DNA from: Nocardia colli | GTDB lineage: Bacteria > Actinomycetota > Actinomycetes > Mycobacteriales > Mycobacteriaceae | Reading direction: 5' to 3' | NCBI RefSeq assembly: GCF_008704205.1 | Contig: NZ_VXLC01000033.1 | Location: 1-64,000, forward strand | Length of the DNA: 64,000 bases | Shown here: one piece after another, positions 32,799-40,449 of the stretch | How positions within the stretch are numbered: position 1 is the stretch's first letter | Layout: every line of letters starts with the position of its first letter | Position numbers and translations under genes: made by a program | The notes under the pieces: model-generated | Told to the model about the DNA's origin: nothing | What the model saw: the letters and a program-made list of their open reading frames with translations, nothing else | The model's database searches: none

Positions 32799-33719
32799 TC
32801 AGGTGGTGGGGCGCGAAGTACTCGCTTTGCCGCCCAAGGCGATACGTAGTTGGCCCAGCAGCACTTTGGCGGCCGGCCCTGCCGGACGGTCGGTACGCCA
32901 GACCAGAGCGAGTCGCCCGCGCAGCTCGGGTTGCGTGATCCGGATCGTGCGGACGCCGAACGCTTTTGCCTCGTCCGGCGTGAGCCCGGGCACGACGGCG
33001 GTGCCGAGGCCTCGGGAAGCGAGTTGGAGCAGCAGCGGGGGAGCGGCGGCTTCGAACGCGACGTTCGGTACGAATCCCGCTGCCGCGCAGGAGCGTTCGA
33101 AGACGCCGCGGAGTCCGGTGCCGGGCGGCAGGCAGATCAGCGAGTGATCGCGGAGTTCGATCAACGGGATGTCCTCGCCGAGCGTCCGATCGCCGGCGGC
33201 GACCGCGGCCACCACCGCGGTTTCCAGCACCACATCCACTCCGATGCCGGAATCCATTGGTGCCCCGGTCATTCCGATCAACGCGACGTCCAACTCGCCT
33301 CGGCTCAGTGCGGCGAGCATCTGTTCCGAGGTGTCCTCGGTGAGGCTGATGCCGACCTCCGGATGGTCGTCGTAGAAGTCGGCGAGGACGGACGCGACGT
33401 CGAGCTCCTCGGTCGCGGCGCCGGAGATCAGCCCGACCCGCACATGCCCGCGCAGCAGCCCGGCGAACTCGTCCACGGTCTCGGTGATGCGCTCGGTCGC
33501 GTCGAGCGCGGCCCGTGCGTGCTTCAACACCGCCGCCCCGATCTCGGTCGGTGTCACCGTGCGCCCGCCGCGATCGAGCAGTTGCTGCCCGAGCTCGCGT
33601 TCCAGCTGACGGATCTGCGCGCTCAACCCGGGCTGCGCCAGGTGCAGGCGGGCGGCGGCCCGGGTGAAGTTGGCTTCCTCCGCCACGGTGACGAGATAGC
33701 GGAGCTGACGCAGTTCCAT
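32799..33719 (-). CDS. LysR-family regulator, 306 aa
   Basis: Winged helix MELRQLRYLVTVAEEANFTRAA-type N-terminus with LAQPGLSAQIRQLERELGQQLL, and a periplasmic-binding-like effector domain from about residue 92 (HVRVGLISGAATEELD). It is divergent from a berberine-bridge-type oxidase gene, the likely target. The gap contains CTTCCAGAAG-type short dyads and a CTAG/CTAG pairing, compatible with a LysR site (T-N11-A). Confidence 0.92.
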   Translation of the reverse strand: MELRQLRYLVTVAEEANFTRAAARLHLAQPGLSAQIRQLERELGQQLLDRGGRTVTPTEIGAAVLKHARAALDATERITETVDEFAGLLRGHVRVGLISGAATEELDVASVLADFYDDHPEVGISLTEDTSEQMLAALSRGELDVALIGMTGAPMDSGIGVDVVLETAVVAAVAAGDRTLGEDIPLIELRDHSLICLPPGTGLRGVFERSCAAAGFVPNVAFEAAAPPLLLQLASRGLGTAVVPGLTPDEAKAFGVRTIRITQPELRGRLALVWRTDRPAGPAAKVLLGQLRIALGGKASTSRPTT

Positions 33720-33790
33720 AACTGATGATTCTAGCTTCCAGAAGAACTATCTGTTGTACTTCTAGATCAGCGCGGAGCATCGTCGAAGGC

Positions 33791-35146
33791 ATGGCAAACA
33801 ACGCAGAAAACCTCACCGACACCTTCACCGGCCCCGTCTTCCGCCCGGGTGACGCCGGATATGACGAGGAGATCGCCGGCTTCCAGACCGCCTACGCGCA
33901 CCGGCCCGCGCTGGTCGTCGGCGCGGTGCACGCTGAGGATGTCCGCGCCGCGGTGGAATACGCTGCGCGCCAGGGTCTTCCCGTCGCGGTGCAGGCGACC
34001 GGGCACGGGCTGTCGGTCGCGGCCGACGGCGGCGTGCTGATCAGCACCCGCCGCATGACCACCCTCGAGATCGACCCCGACACCCGCACCGCCCGCATCG
34101 GCGCCGGAGTCCGCGCCGGCGCCCTGGTCGAGGCGGCCGCGGCACACGGACTCGCGCCATTGAACGGCTCCTCGCCGTCGGTCGGCGTGATCGGCTACCT
34201 GCTCGGCGGCGGAATCGGCCTGCTGGCAAGGGAATTCGGCTACGCCGCCGAGCAGGTCCTGGCCGTCGAACTGGTCACCGCCGACGGCCGGGTGCGCAGG
34301 CTCGTCCCCGGCGACGAACTGTTCGGCGCGGTCCTCGGCAGCGGCGGCAACTTCGGCGTGGTCACCGCGCTCGAGCTGGGCCTGCTGCCGGTCACCGAGG
34401 TCTACGGCGGCCAGCTCATGTTCGACACCCCGCTGGTCGAGCAGGCGCTGGATGTCTGGAAGCAGTGGACCACAACGGTTCCCGACGAACTGACCTCAAC
34501 CGTCGCCATGCTGGCTTTCCCTGACATCCCGCAGGTCCCCGCCCCGCTGCGCGGCCGCTACGTCGCCTCGTTCCGCATCGCGTTCAACGGTCCCGCCGCG
34601 GAAGGCGAGCGCCTGGTCGCTCCGCTGCGCGCGGTGGGCGATCGCCTGAAGGACGACCTGCGGACGATGCCCTACACCGAATCGCACACCATCCACAGCG
34701 ACCCCGACCACCCGCACGCCTACGCCGCGACCAACGCGCTGCTCAGCGAGCTGAACGGAGAAACGTTGTCCGCCTTGCTCGCCGCCGCAGGCCCGAACTC
34801 CGGCGCCGACGCGGTCGTCGACATCCGCCACCTCGGCGGCGCACTGAGCCACCCGAGCCGGACCGGCACCGTCGTCGACCATCGCGACGCCGCCTACATC
34901 GTCCGCGTCATCACCGACCCCGACGACGACACCGCCGCCAAGGACAAGATCCGCACCGCCCTCGCCCCGTGGACCATCGGACACAGCCTCAACTTCCTCT
35001 ACGGCGCGGGCGCCGACGCCGACGAGGCTCAGACCCGGGCCGGCTACACCGCCGACACCTACCCCCGCCTCGCGGAACTGAAGGCAAAGTACGACCCGCA
35101 CAACATGTTCCGCTTCAACCGCAACATCCGCCCGGCCGCCCGCTGA
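33791..35146 (+). CDS. FAD-linked oxidoreductase (berberine-bridge-enzyme type), 451 aa
   Basis: VAO/PCMH-type flavoprotein. The FAD domain has ALVVGAVHAEDVRAAVEYA, the flavin-linking histidine in VQATGHGLSVAADGG (His72) and GYLLGGGIGLLAREFG. The second cysteine linkage of plant enzymes is absent (SVGVIGYLLGG), so at most mono-covalent FAD. The C-terminal BBE segment KYDPHNMFRFNRNIRPA is typical. It oxidises alcohols, sugars or alkaloid-like substrates with oxygen; the actual substrate is unknown. ATG 33791 is chosen by homology. Confidence 0.9.
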   Translation: MANNAENLTDTFTGPVFRPGDAGYDEEIAGFQTAYAHRPALVVGAVHAEDVRAAVEYAARQGLPVAVQATGHGLSVAADGGVLISTRRMTTLEIDPDTRTARIGAGVRAGALVEAAAAHGLAPLNGSSPSVGVIGYLLGGGIGLLAREFGYAAEQVLAVELVTADGRVRRLVPGDELFGAVLGSGGNFGVVTALELGLLPVTEVYGGQLMFDTPLVEQALDVWKQWTTTVPDELTSTVAMLAFPDIPQVPAPLRGRYVASFRIAFNGPAAEGERLVAPLRAVGDRLKDDLRTMPYTESHTIHSDPDHPHAYAATNALLSELNGETLSALLAAAGPNSGADAVVDIRHLGGALSHPSRTGTVVDHRDAAYIVRVITDPDDDTAAKDKIRTALAPWTIGHSLNFLYGAGADADEAQTRAGYTADTYPRLAELKAKYDPHNMFRFNRNIRPAAR

Positions 35147-35153
35147 TCCGTCG

Positions 35154-35195
35154 CCCCGGGAACCTCTCCTCCAGCGAGGTTCCCGGGGGGTTTTT
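35154..35195 (+). terminator. Intrinsic terminator after the oxidoreductase
   Basis: Stem CCCCGGGAACCTC / GAGGTTCCCGGGG (13 bp, nine-base loop) followed by GG and TTTTT. Confidence 0.9.
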
Positions 35196-35231
35196 CGGTA
35201 GTGCCTCGGCCACCGCTCGTCTGCTATCTTC

Positions 35232-35249
35232 GTGATATCACTTTGATAC
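35232..35249. promoter_or_regulatory. Putative RHH operator at the SPFH promoter
   Basis: GTGATATCAC (35232-35241, perfect palindrome) followed by a half-repeat TTGATACT. It sits directly upstream of the ribosome site of the SPFH gene, just downstream of a possible TATCTT -10 (35225-35230). A good place for autoregulation by the ribbon-helix-helix protein encoded downstream; inferred. Confidence 0.45.
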
Positions 35250-35261
35250 TTGGAGGATGTC

Positions 35262-36146
35262 ATGAAGCTTCGGCCCGCATTACACGTCAACGGCTTCTTG
35301 GTGCTGGTGACGTGGCTGGTGCTCACCCTCGTCTTCGGTGGCGCGGCCGCGCTCGGCTACGTCGCGATGGCGCAGAATCACAACGTGCCCGCGCTGGTCG
35401 GCGCGATCGTCGCCAGCTTCCTGGTGCTCGTGCTGCTGCTGTCCGCGACCGGCCTCATCGTGGTCAACCCGAACGAGGCCCAGGTCGTCCAGTTCTTCGG
35501 CCGGTACATCGGTTCGGTGAGCGAGCCCGGCTTCTTCTCCGTGCTGCCGCTGACCGACCGCAAGCGAATCTCGTTGCGCGTGCGTAACTTCGAGACACAG
35601 AAGCTGAAGGTCAACGACGCCGACGGCAACCCGGTCGAGATCGCCGCCGTCGTGGTCTACCGCGTGATCGACAGCTTCAAGGCCGCGTTCGCCGTCGACG
35701 ACTACGAGGAGTACGTGCAGACCCAGTCCGAGGCCGCGGTCCGCCACCTCGCCACCACGCACCCCTACGACTCGCACGACAACACCCGCACCAGCCTGCG
35801 GGACGGCGCCGAGGTGGCCGAGGAACTCACCGTCGAACTGCGCGAGCGCACCCTGCTGGCCGGCATCGAGGTGCTGGAGGCCCGCATCACCCACCTCGCC
35901 TACGCGCCGGAGATCGCCCAGGCGATGCTCGTTCGTCAGCAGGCCGCCCAGGTGGTCGCCGCCCGCACCCAGATCGTCGAGGGCGCGGTCGGCATGGTCG
36001 GTCTCGCGCTGGACAAGCTGACCGAGCAGGGCGTGGTGGAACTGGACGAGGAGCGCCGCGCCACCATGGTCTCGAACCTGCTGGTCGTCCTCTGCGGTGA
36101 TCGAGCCATCCAGCCCGTCGTGAACACCGGCTCCCTCTACAACTGA
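35262..36146 (+). CDS. SPFH/Band-7 domain membrane protein, 294 aa
   Basis: Two N-terminal membrane segments (about 12-37 and 46-67), then a stomatin/prohibitin/flotillin domain with ATGLIVVNPNEAQVVQFFGRYIGSV, LSLRVRNFET-like strand and VEVLEARITHLAYAPEIAQAML. Such proteins form large oligomers that organise membrane microdomains and can restrain proteases. The ribosome site GGAGG precedes the ATG at 35262. A 50-aa ribbon-helix-helix gene follows after 12 bp. This pair recurs in many bacteria, so the two probably work together. Confidence 0.9.
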   Translation: MKLRPALHVNGFLVLVTWLVLTLVFGGAAALGYVAMAQNHNVPALVGAIVASFLVLVLLLSATGLIVVNPNEAQVVQFFGRYIGSVSEPGFFSVLPLTDRKRISLRVRNFETQKLKVNDADGNPVEIAAVVVYRVIDSFKAAFAVDDYEEYVQTQSEAAVRHLATTHPYDSHDNTRTSLRDGAEVAEELTVELRERTLLAGIEVLEARITHLAYAPEIAQAMLVRQQAAQVVAARTQIVEGAVGMVGLALDKLTEQGVVELDEERRATMVSNLLVVLCGDRAIQPVVNTGSLYN

Positions 36147-36158
36147 GCGGCGACGCCA

Positions 36159-36311
36159 TGGCTGAGCGCAAGAAGCTCCTGCTACGGCTCGACCCGGCCA
36201 TTCACGAGGCGATCGCCAAGTGGGCGGCCGACGACCTACGCAGCATCAACGCCCAGATCGAATACGCCCTGCGGCTGGCGCTCGAGCAGGCCGGCCGCAA
36301 ACCGAAGTAGC
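36159..36311 (+). CDS. Ribbon-helix-helix (Arc-like) small protein, 50 aa
   Basis: Encodes MAERKKLLLRLDPAIHEAIA followed by KWAADDLRSINAQIEYALRLALEQAGRKPK (key residues: an N-terminal strand KKLLLRLD, then helix, then the SINAQIEYAL helix). This is the Arc/CopG/HicB-like DNA-binding fold with a beta-strand reading the major groove. It lies 12 bp after the SPFH gene and probably represses the operon or acts as a partner. No toxin gene is adjacent. Confidence 0.8.
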
Positions 36312-36335
36312 CCTTGATCCATCGGCATCGAATTC

Positions 36336-36404
36336 GCACCCTCTCTCCGGATTCGCACTGACTTCAGCGCCTTGAAGCGAGTGCCGATCCAGAGAGAGGG
36401 TGCG
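36336..36404. repeat. 69-bp imperfect hairpin element
   Basis: Nearly complete inverted repeat: arms of 32 bp beginning CGCACCCTCTCTC at each end (first 13 bp perfect, five mismatches overall), loop about six bases. It lies between the RHH gene and the following hypothetical gene. Same size and layout as the element at 37063-37132 but a different sequence. Confidence 0.75.
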
Positions 36405-36440
36405 GACTTTCCTGACCGGAGGGGGTGGATACGGTGGGGT

Positions 36441-37040
36441 GTGCCGATTTCGTTCGATACCACCGGGCTTCAGCCGATCGACAGCAACTCGTGGCGCGAT
36501 CCGGGTACCGGGGACATCGTGACAATGAACTATTTCGACCTGGTTCCGGATCTGCCTGCGCCATTGGACGACGTGGACGTGTTGCGGCGCGGGCTCGCGG
36601 AACGGTCCGCCGAATCCGGGTGCCTGATCGAGGCTTTCGTCATCTGGGTCGACCACGAGCCCGCATTGCTGCGGATGGAGAAGTTCCCGCTGCCGAATCA
36701 GCAGCACGGTCTGGCATTCGTCGCGTCGATCATCGTGCCGAAGGACCGGTGCAGCGCGGTCTTCCAGATCCTCTGCCCGGAGACCGGCACCACCGGCGTC
36801 CGCGAGGCCGTACTGATGACCCAGATCGGCTACGAAAACATGTTCCCGCCGCACCCGTACGCGCCGGGCCTCAGCGGCCGGCTGCCTTACCACGCCGCCG
36901 ACGAAATCCGCTGGGACGACCAATTCCCCGACCATCCTTTGACCCGAGCCCGCCGCTGGGTAACCCGCACGGTCCCCACCGCCCGCCTGGCCCCCGGCTT
37001 CGCCGCCCTACCCCCCTTCGCCGGCCCCCTGCGCACCTGA
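36441..37040 (+). CDS. Hypothetical protein, 199 aa
   Basis: Unrecognised soluble protein, predicted mixed alpha/beta: PISFDTTGLQPIDSNSWRDPG, TMNYFDLVPDLPAPLDDVDVL, FVASIIVPKDRCSAVFQI, then HPYAPGLSGRLPYHAADEIRWDDQFPDHPLTRAR. The general look recalls actinobacterial proteins of unknown function associated with secretion or immunity clusters, but I can name no family. The GTG start is inferred from the beginning of conserved-looking sequence. It is bracketed by two long hairpin elements. Confidence 0.6.
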   Translation: MPISFDTTGLQPIDSNSWRDPGTGDIVTMNYFDLVPDLPAPLDDVDVLRRGLAERSAESGCLIEAFVIWVDHEPALLRMEKFPLPNQQHGLAFVASIIVPKDRCSAVFQILCPETGTTGVREAVLMTQIGYENMFPPHPYAPGLSGRLPYHAADEIRWDDQFPDHPLTRARRWVTRTVPTARLAPGFAALPPFAGPLRT

Positions 37041-37062
37041 CTTCCGAGCCGTCGTAAGTCGC

Positions 37063-37132
37063 CGCACGCCTTTTGATTTCCCGCACCGAAAATCGCATGC
37101 AAATTTCGGTGCGGGAAATCAGAAGCCGTGCG
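37063..37132. repeat. 70-bp hairpin element related to the 43-kb repeat cluster
   Basis: Arms of 29 bp (37063-37091 and 37104-37132) with two mismatches, loop 12 bases. The left arm reads CGCACGCCTTTTGATTTCCC and continues GCACCGAAA. It shares the CGCAC-CCTTCTGATTTCCCGCAC core of the units at 42804-43629. It lies between convergent genes. Confidence 0.8.
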
Positions 37133-37141
37133 TCTGTTTGG

Positions 37142-37990
37142 CTATGCGGGCTTCTCGGTGATGAAGATGGCGGTGCCGGGGAAGATTTCGCCGCGTAGTG
37201 GGCTCCACTGGCCCCATTCGCGGTCGAGCCATTCCGGCCAGTCCGGTTCCACGATGTCCACCATCAGTAGCCCGGCTCCGACGATCTCGCGCACGCGGTC
37301 GCCGACTGTGCGGTGGTGTTCGACGTAGGTCGGTTCGCCTTCTGCGTCGACCTCTACATACGGCGTGCGATCGAAGTAGGGGATAGCGGCGGTCAGCCCG
37401 GCCGGACCGGGATCGTCGGGGAAGATCCACCGCATCGGATGGTTCACCGAGAACACCCACCGGCCGCCGGGGCGCAGCACCCGAGCCACCTCACTCATCA
37501 CCTGAGCCGAATCGGCGACGAACGGGATCGCGCCGAATGCCGAGCAGGCGAGGTCGAAGGATTCGTCGGCGAACGGCAGCGTCTCCGCGCCCGCCTGGAT
37601 CAGCGGCACCTGCGGCCCGCCGCGTTCCATCGCGGCCCGGCCCCGCTCCAGCATCCCCATCGAGAGGTCGAGCCCGACCGGATGCGCTCCCTGCCCGGCC
37701 AGCCAGCGCGCGCACGGCGCCGAGCCGCAGCCGATCTCCAGGATCCGCTTGCCCGCGAGCTCGCCGAGGAAGTGCATGTCGCCCTCGTGCAGTCCCTCCG
37801 GGCACCAGACGAATTCGCCGTCTGGGGAATCCACGCCGAGGAAATCCGCGTGCGTCTCGTGGTACTGCCCGGCGTCGGCATCCCACCAGCGGCGACTGGC
37901 CTGCTGACTAGCGGCGGAGCCGATTCGGGCGCGCGAAGTTCCCGCGGTCCCGAGCAGTGTGTTTGCATATGCATGGCGATCTTCCGACAC
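37142..37990 (-). CDS. Class I SAM-dependent methyltransferase, 282 aa
   Basis: Rossmann methyltransferase with motif I ILEIGCGSAPCARWLAGQG (about 83-101), VGLDLSMGMLERGR, and PFADESFDLACSAFGAIPFV. The N-terminal WWDADAGQYHETHADFLG segment is typical of the UbiE/Coq5-like subgroup found next to rpsA or polA in related genera. The substrate is not known. It is translated from GTG and lies divergent from rpsA. Confidence 0.85.
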   Translation of the reverse strand: MSEDRHAYANTLLGTAGTSRARIGSAASQQASRRWWDADAGQYHETHADFLGVDSPDGEFVWCPEGLHEGDMHFLGELAGKRILEIGCGSAPCARWLAGQGAHPVGLDLSMGMLERGRAAMERGGPQVPLIQAGAETLPFADESFDLACSAFGAIPFVADSAQVMSEVARVLRPGGRWVFSVNHPMRWIFPDDPGPAGLTAAIPYFDRTPYVEVDAEGEPTYVEHHRTVGDRVREIVGAGLLMVDIVEPDWPEWLDREWGQWSPLRGEIFPGTAIFITEKPA

Positions 37991-38233
37991 GCCGTCAGCG
38001 TATCCCGGTGTGGCGACCGGACCGGTTTGCCCGGCCGGACCAAGGTCGCGTACGCTGAACGCGCGAGTGCCTTAGGTACAGCCGTACCGGAGTCAATCAC
38101 CCGCTGAGTTTCATGTGCGTTACGTGCGGTACGTTCCTAGTGTCCGTCTTCACACCAGCGCGGTGAATTCGCCAGCGTACCGAAAGTTCCAATGTCCGCA
38201 ACCGACCACAATCCGTCCGGAGCAAACCGACAT

Positions 38234-39712
38234 ATGCCCACCACCGTCACCTCGCCGCAGGTAGCCGTCAATGACATCGGCTCCGCCGAGGATTTCCTCG
38301 CCGCCATCGACGCCACGATCAAGTACTTCAATGACGGCGACATCGTCGAAGGAACCATCGTCAAGGTCGACCGCGACGAGGTCCTGCTCGACATCGGTTA
38401 CAAGACCGAAGGCGTCATCCCTTCCCGCGAACTCTCCATCAAGCACGATGTCGACCCGAATGAGGTCGTTTCCGTGGGTGATGAGGTCGAGGCTCTTGTT
38501 CTCACCAAGGAGGACAAGGAAGGCCGCCTGATCCTGTCGAAGAAGCGGGCTCAGTACGAGCGCGCGTGGGGCACGATCGAGGAGCTCAAGGAGAAGGACG
38601 AGGCCGTCAAGGGCACCGTCATCGAGGTCGTCAAGGGCGGCCTGATCCTCGACATCGGTCTCCGCGGCTTCCTGCCTGCCTCGCTCGTCGAGATGCGTCG
38701 GGTCCGCGACCTCCAGCCGTACGTCGGCAAGGAGATCGAGGCCAAGATCATCGAGCTGGACAAGAACCGCAACAACGTGGTCCTGTCCCGCCGCGCATGG
38801 CTCGAGCAGACCCAGTCCGAGGTCCGCAGCGAGTTCCTGCACCAGCTGCAGAAGGGCCAGGTCCGCAAGGGTGTGGTCTCCTCGATCGTCAACTTCGGTG
38901 CCTTCGTGGACCTGGGTGGCGTCGACGGCCTGGTGCACGTCTCCGAGCTGTCCTGGAAGCACATCGACCACCCGTCCGAGGTTGTCGAGGTCGGCACCGA
39001 GGTCACCGTCGAGGTGCTCGACGTCGACCTGGATCGCGAGCGGGTTTCGCTGTCGCTCAAGGCGACTCAGGAAGACCCGTGGCGTCAGTTCGCCCGGACC
39101 CACGCGATCGGCCAGATCGTGCCCGGCAAGGTCACCAAGCTGGTTCCGTTCGGTGCGTTCGTGCGCGTCGAAGAGGGCATCGAGGGCCTCGTCCACATCT
39201 CCGAGCTGGCCGAGCGCCACGTGGAGGTCCCGGACCAGGTTGTCGCCGTCGGCGACGACGCGATGGTCAAGGTCATCGACATCGACCTGGAGCGTCGCCG
39301 GATCTCGCTGTCGCTGAAGCAGGCGAACGAGGACTACCACGCCGAGTTCGACCCGTCGAAGTACGGCATGGCCGACAGCTACGACGACCAGGGGAACTAC
39401 ATCTTCCCCGAGGGCTTCGATCCCGACACCAACGAGTGGCTCGAAGGCTTCGACAAGCAGCGCGAAGAGTGGGAAGGCCGGTACGCCGAGGCCGAGCGTC
39501 GCCACAAGATGCACACCGCTCAGATGGAGAAGATGGCGGCCGACGCCGCGGCCGAGGCCGCTAACGGTGGCGGCTCCTCGAACTACTCCTCCGAGAGTGG
39601 TTCGCAGGCTTCGTCTTCCTCCTCCTCCAGCTCGTCCGAGTCGGCCGGCGGTTCGCTGGCCAGCGACGCGCAGCTGGCTGCTCTGCGGGAGAAGCTCTCC
39701 GGCAACGCCTGA
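38234..39712 (+). CDS. rpsA: 30S ribosomal protein S1, 492 aa
   Basis: Four S1 (OB-fold) repeats can be followed at about residues 34-105, 120-190, 208-277 and 294-365, for example GDIVEGTIVKVDRDEVLLDIGYKTEG and VRKGVVSSIVNFGAFVDLGGVDG. These bind mRNA for translation initiation. The C-terminal tail is actinobacterial: an acidic linker and a Ser-rich low-complexity run (about 455-480). The tail ends AALREKLSGNA, the region linked to pyrazinoic-acid binding debates in mycobacteria. The ATG before PTTVTSPQVAVNDIGS is the mycobacterial-type start. A strong terminator follows. Confidence 0.97.
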   Translation: MPTTVTSPQVAVNDIGSAEDFLAAIDATIKYFNDGDIVEGTIVKVDRDEVLLDIGYKTEGVIPSRELSIKHDVDPNEVVSVGDEVEALVLTKEDKEGRLILSKKRAQYERAWGTIEELKEKDEAVKGTVIEVVKGGLILDIGLRGFLPASLVEMRRVRDLQPYVGKEIEAKIIELDKNRNNVVLSRRAWLEQTQSEVRSEFLHQLQKGQVRKGVVSSIVNFGAFVDLGGVDGLVHVSELSWKHIDHPSEVVEVGTEVTVEVLDVDLDRERVSLSLKATQEDPWRQFARTHAIGQIVPGKVTKLVPFGAFVRVEEGIEGLVHISELAERHVEVPDQVVAVGDDAMVKVIDIDLERRRISLSLKQANEDYHAEFDPSKYGMADSYDDQGNYIFPEGFDPDTNEWLEGFDKQREEWEGRYAEAERRHKMHTAQMEKMAADAAAEAANGGGSSNYSSESGSQASSSSSSSSSESAGGSLASDAQLAALREKLSGNA

Positions 39713-39727
39713 TAGGCACGTGTGACG

Positions 39728-39756
39728 AAGGCCCCGGTCCACTGGACCGGGGCCTT
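39728..39756 (+). terminator. rpsA terminator
   Basis: Perfect 13-bp stem AAGGCCCCGGTCC / GGACCGGGGCCTT with a three-base loop, 15 bp after the rpsA stop. Confidence 0.88.
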
Positions 39757-39816
39757 CGCCCGTTTCGGGGTGGAGTTGGCGTTTTCCGGAGTGGGCTCCC
39801 GGTATTCTGAACGGTG

Positions 39817-40449
39817 ATGTCCGATGCCGCTGTTGAGCTTCCGTCCACGTCCTGGGAGCGCAGGAAGATCGAGGCGATGAGCCGGATCCAGCGGGTCGCG
39901 CTGGATCTCTTCGACGCGCACGGGTACCGGAACGTGACGATCGAGCGGGTCGCGGCCGCGGCCGAGGTGTCGCCGAGCTCCGTCTACCGCTACTTCGGCA
40001 CCAAGGAAATGCTCGTCCTCTACGACGAGGCGGACCCGAAAATCCTGGACGCGGTCCGCACCGCAGGCGGAACCACCGCCGTCGAACCCGCGGACCTGAT
40101 CGCCGTCGCCCGGATGCTGCTGCCGCTGCTGACCGAATCGCTGCTGACCGAGGAGGCGGAGCACCGGATCCGGCAGCGGCTGCAATACACCGCGGCGATC
40201 CCGGAGATCAAGGCCGGCCAGACCAAGCAGATGCGCGAACTCGAGGATCAGTTCCGGACGTTGTTCGCCGAACGAACCGGCTTCGACCCCAACGAGTTAC
40301 GCGTGCGGATGGCCGCGGCCACCGCAGTCTGGGGTTGCGTGGCGGCGCTGGACCATTGGGCCGGAAAGGGTTTCGCCGGACGGCTGAAGGCGGTCTACAC
40401 CGAGGCCATCATCTCGATCATCGATCAGATCGAGATGATGTTCCGGTAG
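39817..40449 (+). CDS. TetR-family regulator, 210 aa
   Basis: Helix-turn-helix in RVALDLFDAHGYRNVTIERV and AAAAEVSPSSVYRYFGTKEML, about 25-70, followed by a helical ligand domain (TetR_C_17-like, RIRQRLQYTAAIPEIKAGQ). It faces an MMPL transporter gene, with the 3' ends overlapping by 32 bp. It is the likely repressor of that gene through the palindrome at 42659. GTG 39814 is an alternative start. Confidence 0.9.
   Translation: MSDAAVELPSTSWERRKIEAMSRIQRVALDLFDAHGYRNVTIERVAAAAEVSPSSVYRYFGTKEMLVLYDEADPKILDAVRTAGGTTAVEPADLIAVARMLLPLLTESLLTEEAEHRIRQRLQYTAAIPEIKAGQTKQMRELEDQFRTLFAERTGFDPNELRVRMAAATAVWGCVAALDHWAGKGFAGRLKAVYTEAIISIIDQIEMMFR

Noticed and set aside
36159..36311. Complete toxin-antitoxin pair with the RHH protein
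   Set aside because: No toxin-like gene (RelE, HicA, PIN) adjoins; the partner is the SPFH protein.
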